From positions 1-64,000 of the forward strand of contig VKHL01000079.1 of assembly GCA_015146655.1 (NCBI GenBank): a stretch of 64,000 nucleotides of DNA. Reading direction: 5' to 3'. Shown piece after piece: positions 56,974 to 64,000 of this stretch. The DNA comes from Ochromonas danica (lineage: Eukaryota; Sar; Chrysophyceae; Chromulinales; Chromulinaceae). The notes beneath the pieces were generated by a model. That model saw only the letters and a program-made list of their open reading frames with translations. It had not been told where the DNA came from and ran no database searches. Every line of letters starts with the position of its first letter. Position 1 is the stretch's first letter. The position numbers and the translations under genes were made by a program.

Positions 56974-58251
56974 ATGGCAGATGAATATGAAGAAGTCCCC
57001 GAGTCTCACAAGACCCCTGTCACCATTGTCACTGGATTCTTAGGTGCTGGGAAGACTACCTTAGTCAACTATATCCTCAAAGAGCAGAAGCAATGGAAGA
57101 TCTGTGTTATCGAGAATGAGTTTGGAGAGGTGCCTATTGATGGAGACCTCGTGGAGGAGAACCTCGCGGCTCGTGAGGACATCATCACCATGGACAATGG
57201 CTGCGTCTGCTGCTCTATCCGAGGTGACCTTGTACGCACTTTCAGTGTTCTTGCAGCTCGTCGCAAGGAGTTCGACTGTGTCATCATCGAGACCACAGGC
57301 GTGGCTGACCCCTCGCCTATTGTCTTCACTTTCAACAGCAACAGCTTGATCCAAGACAACTACCGCATTGATAGCATCGTCTGCCTTGTTGATGCCAAGC
57401 ATATTAACCAGCATCTTGATGAGAAGAAACCCGATGGATCCATCAACGAAGCTGAGCGACAAGTTGCCTTTGCTGATCGCATTCTCTTGAACAAGTTGGA
57501 TTTGGTCTCAGCCGAGGAATTGGAAGAAGTGGAAGACCGCATTAAGTCAATGAACTCCTTCGCTACCTTGATTAAGACTGAGCGATCACGTGCTCCTTTG
57601 GATCAAGTGCTAGGATTGAATACCTTCAGCCTGGAGAAGGTGGTGGAAGTGGATCCCATGGTCATGGAGGAGGACGAGGCGGCAGAAGGTGATATGGGAC
57701 ATGATCATGACTCAGGCCATGAACACGATAGTGCTGGTCATGTTCATGATGAGCATTGTGGCCACAAGGACGATTGTGATGGACATGACCATGGACATGA
57801 CCATGATCACCACCAGGATGACCATTCCCATGATCATGGACATGATCACCACGGCCACCACGATGACGATGGATCTGCCAAGAAGAAGAAGAAGAAGGTG
57901 CACAACTTGTCTCTCGTCTCTTCCGTGGGCTTCATCATCGAGGGCTTGCTCGATGTCCCTCTCTTCAACACCTTCATGACTGAACTGTTGAAAAGCAAAG
58001 GTGCCGATCTCTATCGATCAAAGGGTGTTTTGGCCTTTGCTGATCAAGGAGATACGAAGTTTGTCTTCCAAGGAGTGCATGAGCAGATCAACTTTGGTCC
58101 CAGTGAGAAGCCTTGGGCAGAGCACGAAGAGCGAATTAGCAAGATGGTCTTCATTGGCAAGAATCTCGACTATGAGTTCCTCCGTACGAGTCTCTTGGCA
58201 TGTACCACAGACCCGAAGACAGCGAAGATCACCATGCACAAGAGAAGCTAA
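56974..58251 (+). CDS. ZNG1: COG0523 GTPase metallochaperone with His-rich domain (ZNG1/CobW-like)
   Basis: Single exon; start at MADEYEEVPESHK (56974), 425 residues. G3E-family GTPases of this group move zinc into client proteins; eukaryotic ZNG1 activates methionine aminopeptidase 1. Motifs are Walker A GFLGAGKTTL, ENEFGEVPIDGDLV, the metal-binding CXCC in DNGCVCCSIRGDL, ETTGVADPSP, and the guanine motif NKLD. Residues ~245-315 are a His/Asp-rich stretch (HDHGHDHDHHQDDHSHDHG), likely a zinc store or sensor, followed by a Lys run. The C-terminal CobW domain contains GVLAFADQGDTKFVFQGVHE. The N-terminal acidic VPE motif resembles the ZNG1 docking motif (C-P-E-L/V-P) only loosely. Confidence 0.88.
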   Translation: MADEYEEVPESHKTPVTIVTGFLGAGKTTLVNYILKEQKQWKICVIENEFGEVPIDGDLVEENLAAREDIITMDNGCVCCSIRGDLVRTFSVLAARRKEFDCVIIETTGVADPSPIVFTFNSNSLIQDNYRIDSIVCLVDAKHINQHLDEKKPDGSINEAERQVAFADRILLNKLDLVSAEELEEVEDRIKSMNSFATLIKTERSRAPLDQVLGLNTFSLEKVVEVDPMVMEEDEAAEGDMGHDHDSGHEHDSAGHVHDEHCGHKDDCDGHDHGHDHDHHQDDHSHDHGHDHHGHHDDDGSAKKKKKKVHNLSLVSSVGFIIEGLLDVPLFNTFMTELLKSKGADLYRSKGVLAFADQGDTKFVFQGVHEQINFGPSEKPWAEHEERISKMVFIGKNLDYEFLRTSLLACTTDPKTAKITMHKRS

Positions 58252-58466
58252 GTGTAAGTGGTTTGTCTGTTGAGGGAGGAGGAGGTTACTGTAGTTGTTA
58301 GTGTGGCTCTGTTGGTTTAATTAAATACCCTGCCTGGCTTGTAGTACTCTGTCTCATGGAATGGTTATGTTGATGGTAGTGCATGGGGTAGTAGATGGTG
58401 TGGTAGCATAGGGTAGTAGACGTAGACTAGTCAGTCAGTCATTACACAGTGCACGTGCACGCCTAA

Positions 58467-59042
58467 TTAGTTCAAGTTCTGCGCACAATCCATATACAAT
58501 TTAGAGAATTCTTGGCATGCCAAAATAGCACTCTGTTGCTGCTGCTGTTGTTGTTGTTCTTTCTTCTCATCGAGACAACGCAAGAGAGCCAGTCTCTCCG
58601 TGACACAGCCTAAGGTACGTGGCTTTTCCAGATCAGCAAACTTGGCCTTCACTTTCTCAGCCTATCATATCATACAGTATCATATCACATGACATGGTGT
58701 TGTGAGTCATAGAGAAGAAGGATGGAGCAGCAGCAGCAGTAGGAGGAGGAGGGGGAGGAGGAGGGTGGCAGTGTCTACCGTCTGTCTGGAGGCTTCGGCT
58801 TGTTTGCGTTGAATTTCACTCAATTGTACGTGAACATTCTCATAGACATCAGCTGCCACTGCTTCAATCATACCCTTGATCACTGTCTGACCTTCTGCTT
58901 TCCCCTTCTCATAAGCCTCTTGCAAGGCCTTCTCTACTTGGTCTTGACTGAGAGGTTGAGTAGTAGAACCAGCTGGTGCTTGAAGGCCATCAACTGAAGT
59001 GATAGGGACACCGTCAACGGTCTGAGTTTGTGTATTACCCAT
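58467..59042 (-). CDS. MICOS subunit MIC19-like CHCH-domain protein
   Basis: Two exons, 58779-59042 and 58467-58661 (intron 117 nt), 152 residues. MIC19 sits on the inner mitochondrial membrane's intermembrane-space side and helps form cristae junctions. The N-terminus MGNTQTQTV is a good N-myristoylation sequence, as in CHCHD3/MIC19. A helical middle (EKALQEAYEKGKAEG, VHVQLSEIQRKQAEASRQ) precedes a CHCH domain with twin C-x9-C motifs: CVTERLALLRC and CQEFSKLYMDC, separated by an eight-Gln run. The glycine after Met and the twin motifs together make MIC19 likely; other CHCH proteins are possible. Confidence 0.75.
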
Positions 59043-59770
59043 GATCAGTCACAAAGGGAAGAAAAGAGAAAGGAATAGAGGGAAGAAGTAATGTAGTGAT
59101 TAGACTGGGTGTGATGATCACCAAGATCAATAATGTGATGTGATAGCTATGATGATTTTCACTGACCAAGAGGCTGCAGAGAGCAGAGCTGCCACAGTGT
59201 AGATCAAACACTGCTGTGCTATTGTTATATGCGCGGGGAATCACTCTGCTATTGTTATATGCGCGGGGAATCACTCTGCTATTGTTATATGCGTGGGAAA
59301 TCCCTCTCACCCAGCAGAGTGTACAAGTCCTATAGTCTACCATTGTGCAGTACAATGGAGTAGTAGTCTACTGTGCATTGTGGAGAGCGCTCTCAGCCTC
59401 TGTTAATCCTCTCCTCATGCAGGATTATCCAAGGACATCTGTGCAACCTTGTCTATAAGTAGTATGATCACACAGTCTACAATAGTGTGATGTAGCTAGC
59501 CTAGGTGTTGTACACTAAGGAATATCACACTCCAACCATTACAGTACCCATTACGTATTTCAATACTACTCTACTCAAATCAATCTAAACTAACCTTACA
59601 CCACACACTTGCGCATCAATTCTTGAGCACAACAGCAGCAGAAGAAGAAGAAGCAGAAGAAGAAGCAGGCATTATCATATATACAGTACAGGACCATCTA
59701 ATACACAACGGCACACACACGCACACACTAGCTACTCTCAGCCTATCTCTAGTACTAGAACCGTTCTAGT
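59043..59770. other. Intergenic with a 30-bp tandem repeat
   Basis: Between MIC19 (start) and TOR (3' end). No gene. Contains the tandem repeat at 59219-59309 and AAG/GCA triplet repeats at 59630-59665. Confidence 0.5.
59219..59309 (+). repeat. Three tandem copies of a 30-bp unit
   Basis: Unit ATTGTTATATGCGCGGGGAA plus TCACTCTGCT. The first two copies are identical and the third has a few changes. Located upstream of the MIC19 start. Confidence 0.9.
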
Positions 59771-62521
59771 CTACCAATAAGGACACCATCCAAAGAAAGA
59801 CTGCGAAAGGTTCTCATTGGAGGTTGCTTCTCGAATCAGTCGCTCAACTTGTTCTGGCACTGCTAAGGCTTGTACACCGCTGCCATGGCTAGTAGTAGTA
59901 GTAGTGCTTCCATTACTAACCCCTCCTAGGGGCAGCGGAGGAAGAGTGGATGAAGTTGTCTCAGGGAAGTCTAACCCAGTGAGCTTGTCTCTCACTCTGC
60001 GAATGACCACAACAGCTTTCTCTGTGAGCTCTTGCTGTTGATCATCTGCTTTGAGATAGTCTTGCTCAGAGGTCAGTGTAGCAGGATGAAGGTAGGACTG
60101 TCTACCAGACATCGACATGATGCGATTGCTATTGACGAGACTTGCACTTTGTGCTAAGTGATTCATCTCGACGTGAAGGTTAGCATTGAGTCCAGGTCGA
60201 GCATGGCCCATGGACTGGCCCTCGCCTACACCACTTCCTACTGCTCCAGAACCACTAGTACCACTTCCACTGCTAACACTGTCAAGAGGGATTTTGGCGC
60301 TCACCGTGGGTCTAGCAGAGGTCATGATCATAGCAGAACCTTCGACAAAGTCCTGATCTTCTGCATCCACTCCTTCTCTACCCACTAAGACAGAAGGATG
60401 AATCGCAAGGCTGACAGAGGAAGCTCGGATGGTATTATCTGCATCAATAGTTTGATTAGTGTGAGAGAAGGAGACGGTTTTGGCTGACTTGCCACTCGTT
60501 TCCGCACCAGTGATCAGAGTATTACCACCACTGCCTCCTACTGCTCCACCCCCTGTCATCCCGTCCATATTACAGCTCACATTACTATGATGACTTTGTA
60601 GGTTGGCAGCAATGTATGGAGGGATAGCTTGCTGATGCTGTTGTTGAGATTTCAATTGGTTACGGTACAAGCTCACGGAGATCACGTCGTTGGCAGCGCT
60701 GTGGTCAGCAAAGCCCATTCCATGAAGAGCTAACCCGCCTGAGGGAGAAGTGGTAGTAGCTGTTGTTGTGGCCGTAGTGGTACTAGTACTACTACCTGTA
60801 GGGGCAACTGTATGCTGAGCTCTCATTGTCGTGGCAGAGCCAGCAGTAGAAGAGACATCCATGGCTGCCATCTGAGAAGACAAGGAAGATGCATGTGTGT
60901 TGACTTCTTTGGAGGGAGATGACACGACGAAGTGGATTGCTTCCTTCTCTTTGGTCTCTTGCGCTCCATCCACTTGCTCATCAATAGAGGCAGCATGTGT
61001 AGCAGTAGTAGCACGGGTGACATCATCCGTGGCTGTCTTCTCCTGACTCTCACTGTCAACAACAACTTTGCTCGTCTGCATCTGCTCAGAAGGTTTTGTT
61101 GTGATAGGAGAGGTTTCTCTCTCTTCTTCCTCCTCCTCCTCATCGCCACCTTCAGCGGTATTGGTAGCGGGGAGCTCTTGGATAGGCTCAAGAGAAGATG
61201 GTTTGTACAAGAACTTCGACGTCGTGAGTGATTTGGCTCGATAGTTGCGAGTCTTGGCACCATTGCTATCAGCTGAAGGAGCAGTTGCAGGAACAACAAC
61301 TTTGGTAGCACCAGGTCCACTGCTGTTCTTGTCAGCGATGATGGCACCAGTGACAGAGGTAGAGGTGGCTGGAGCAGCTGGTACTACCACAGCAGCTACA
61401 GCAGCGGCAGCTGCATTGCTTGTGACAGCAATAGCAGCCTTCTCTTTCGTTTTCCTGTTATTCCAGCAAAGACTTGATCAGCAAACAAGAGAGAGAGAGA
61501 GAAAGAGGGAACCATAGATGACTACTTACGGGTTGACATTCATCAGTCTCCATGAGATGAGTGGATCGTGTACAAAGGCCTCCAAGGTAGCGACTAGACT
61601 GTCTCGATTCTCTCTCAACACTGTCATCACCTTCTCACAGGTTGATCGGAAGTTACCTTCAATACGTGCCACTTCCATCGCATTAACTAACATACGAGTT
61701 AAGCGGAAAGGTACTCTCTCAGGATATTTGTCACGATAGTTTGCTACTTCGAAACAATCACCGAAGTCGATATGGAGAATCTTCCCAGTCTTACGATCAA
61801 GCATGAGATTGGAAGGGTGGCGATCACCAAGACCAAGGATATAACCAACCATAGACATGACTGCCAAAGACCGAGTATAGGTAGTACGACGTTGTAACCA
61901 TTGTTCTGAATTATCAGACTTCAACCAGAGGATCTTGGCAAGGTCTTCACCAGCAGTATAGTTCATAGCATGCTCAAATACCTATAGAAGGAGATAATAG
62001 GATAGGATTACAACGAGTCAAAAAGAGAAGAGGAATGATGTAAAACAAAATGGTTGTAAATAATGATGTACCTCTAGTTTATGTAAGGCAGGTAGACTAT
62101 CATAGAGTTTGCCAGGTGCAACTTGTAAGATGAGGCGATGTTCAACGTCTAACATGATCTTACGAGACTCGCGGTAATTACGAATGAGATCATGTAAGGT
62201 GTCACAGTTTGGCACCCAACCAATGAGTCCCACAGCAGGTGAGACAGGAATGACCGCAAAACGCTGAATCTGGAGGTCATCCCCATTAACTCCCGTGCGA
62301 CGATCGTGATAGAGCAAAGCATTTACAAGACCAAAGAGTTGCATAGCTCGTTCATCTTGACGCAAATCCTCATGACCCTGAAGGAAGAACAACAAAGCCG
62401 CCATGAGGATGAGCATCATGAGCATGAGCATGAGCATGAGAATGACAACAACAACAATAACAACAATAACAATAACAACAACAATAACAACAACAACAAC
62501 AATAACAATAACAATAACAAT

Positions 62522-62559
<38 letters not shown>

Positions 62560-64000
62560 CCAACAACATGATAACGATTATGATGATTATGATCACCTTT
62601 AACAGGAAAGCAAACTCTTGTCCTTCTTCACCAATTACTCTTAATCGACGAGGACGTTGTTTCGATCGAATAACTTGAATAATATTATTGAAATTCTTAA
62701 TTCGTATAGCATTAGTACTCACTGTATAAGTACCTGGAACACCTAAATCCAAATCCGTTGCACTGAACAAGGCTGGTGAAGATGATTGTAGATCAAAGGC
62801 ATTAAAGTGTGGTAACTGTGTATTAATACGTTTGAACATGGTATAGTAATAATCCCAAGCTTGTGCTATCATCATTGTTTCAGGTTGATTTTGACCTGTC
62901 TTTTGTGTTGGGATAGGTAAACCTTTCTCTGTCATTGCCTTTTGATAAGCTTTCAAGTTCTCCCAAGCTTGGAAGATTTCATGACGATATCCTTCTACAA
63001 AGGCAGCTTCACGAATCGTCGTGGGACCTAATTCAATAAGTTCATGCAATGGTACTAACGTATGAAGCATAGCTTGCACATTACCCTCTCCAAAATACTG
63101 CCTGCTTGCTTCTTCTAATGCCCAATGCCATTTCTCTTCCCATAGAATCGCAATACGAACTAATTCCTGAGAGACCATGAGAGCTTGATCAATGAGCTTG
63201 TTGCTATGTTGACGAAGACTATTCATTAGACTCTCAGCTGCCTCTTTGCGATCACCTAAAGGACTCTTCAAGGCCACTGATAATGGATAGACTAATGCTT
63301 GTGCATGTTTGACACCAATACGGATCAATAGATTATGTAATAACATACGAGTGTCTTGATCAGGATGATCAATACGAGCAATCAATTGTGGTAGAACACC
63401 TAACCAATTATCCAATGGTACAGATTGTAAACCATTTTGTAAGGCAGCATTAACCTCACTGTGTTTACCACAAGTAAACCATAGACTAAGAATACAAAGC
63501 ATATCTTGAGTCACTGAAGAACTAAATCGTCGAGTACCAAGCATTAATGCACGCATAAAACCTTTCACTGCATTAGCAGCTAACATGTTGATCTGGTCTT
63601 TCGCGAAGATGGGGATCTTTGGAGATTTGTTTCCACTATTACCATCTGTCAAGCTATTGTTGTTGTTATTGCCAGTGGCGGTAGCGGTGCTTTTCTTGCC
63701 AAAGGCTCTTGCTTCTTCAATCGCACGATAGTTGGACAATCCCCACTGATGCCATGCCTGATAACTATTGGGATCTACTAGAGTTGCCTTTGAATACAAC
63801 GACAACACCTCCAAACGGGTAGAACTATCCACAGTTTGTCCAGGATCAAGAATAGCAACTTTCCATTCTCCTAACTTGAGGAGACAGCTCAGATAGGAAT
63901 GATCACCTTCAATGGAGGAGGTTGATCGAGAGTTACGAACTAAACTCTCCAATCCTTGTAAAGCACTCTGTTTCTCTCCTATTGACCACTGTTGCTTCAA
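59771..64000 (-). CDS. TOR: TOR kinase (target of rapamycin), C-terminal half, 5' end beyond window
   Basis: Exons in view (minus): 62597-64000 (continues beyond the edge), 62072-62377, 61530-61981 and 59771-61454. TOR links nutrients to growth. In order: FAT-domain end ([20 protein letters not shown]); FRB domain ([47 protein letters not shown]), with the Ser and Trp that contact FKBP-rapamycin in yeast and human TOR conserved; PI3K-like kinase with [19 protein letters not shown], catalytic loop GLGDRHPSN and metal motif HIDFGDCFE; then ~490 low-complexity Ser/Thr/Ala-rich residues; and the FATC end [10 protein letters not shown], then [18 protein letters not shown]. The intron 62378-62596 is a multiple of three, stop-free and GTT-rich. 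An insert follows the FRB helix ([12 protein letters not shown]). Confidence 0.93.
62444..62560 (+). repeat. (AAC/AAT)n microsatellite in a TOR intron
   Basis: About 39 AAC or AAT triplets inside the intron 62378-62596. On the coding (minus) strand it reads GTT/ATT. It is the same repeat class as the large array at 36776-37232. Confidence 0.9.

Noticed and set aside
57061-57979. Overlapping frames inside the ZNG1-like gene
   Set aside because: Shadows of the His-rich and GTPase-coding exon.

Overview
The window is nuclear DNA of a photosynthetic eukaryote with complex plastids, probably an ochrophyte (stramenopile) alga. Short GT-AG introns (mostly 70-120 nt) split eukaryotic housekeeping genes: MSH6, TOR, APC2, 20S proteasome alpha-2, RPB10, DSCC1, farnesyltransferase alpha and MIC19. 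A GUN4-like protein and ribosomal protein bL9 both carry an N-terminal signal peptide followed by a leader, as expected for plastids behind extra membranes. A secreted protein with Pro-Thr linkers and a Cys-rich domain is also typical of stramenopiles. The species itself cannot be read from the sequence.

Layout. 1-3.0 kb is a transposon graveyard: nested foldback (MITE-like) elements and one decayed or unrecognised coding stretch. 3.1-7 kb holds a thioredoxin reductase with a Plasmodium-type C-terminal redox motif and an ethanolamine-phosphate phospho-lyase-like enzyme. 7.1-12 kb has APC2 and a permease resembling ethanolamine/amino-acid carriers, in divergent arrangement. 12-15.5 kb is repeat-rich around a secreted PT-linker protein. 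From 15.6 to 45.4 kb eleven genes alternate strictly in strand: GUN4-like (+), MSH6 (-), a conserved plastid-type protein (+), farnesyltransferase alpha (-), a small unknown (+), GPKOW (-), a serine carboxypeptidase (+), bL9 (-), a sulfotransferase (+), a threonine aldolase fusion (-) and a C2-DENN-WD40 protein (+).

46-53.6 kb holds DSCC1 and a very long importin-13/transportin-3-like karyopherin. This stretch is GC-richer, full of GGA/TCC triplet repeats and crowded with CTACC/GGTAG in coding and non-coding DNA alike. 54-59 kb is a compact cluster: EF-hand protein, RPB10, PSMA2, a ZNG1-type GTPase and MIC19. 59.7-64 kb is the 3' half of TOR, cut by the window edge, with an unusually long insert between kinase and FATC domains.

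The genes are a mixed eukaryotic neighbourhood, not an operon. Functional links are loose: MSH6 and DSCC1 act at replication forks; GUN4, bL9 and the LWVGDYPY-motif protein are plastid-related; and the phospho-lyase and the permease could both handle ethanolamine. The most distinctive observations are the threonine aldolase fusion protein, the 72-bp higher-order AAC repeat, the CTACC-rich island, the out-of-frame membrane-anchor tail of the carboxypeptidase, and the expanded TOR C-terminus. I found no virus-like element, CRISPR array, rRNA or tRNA gene.
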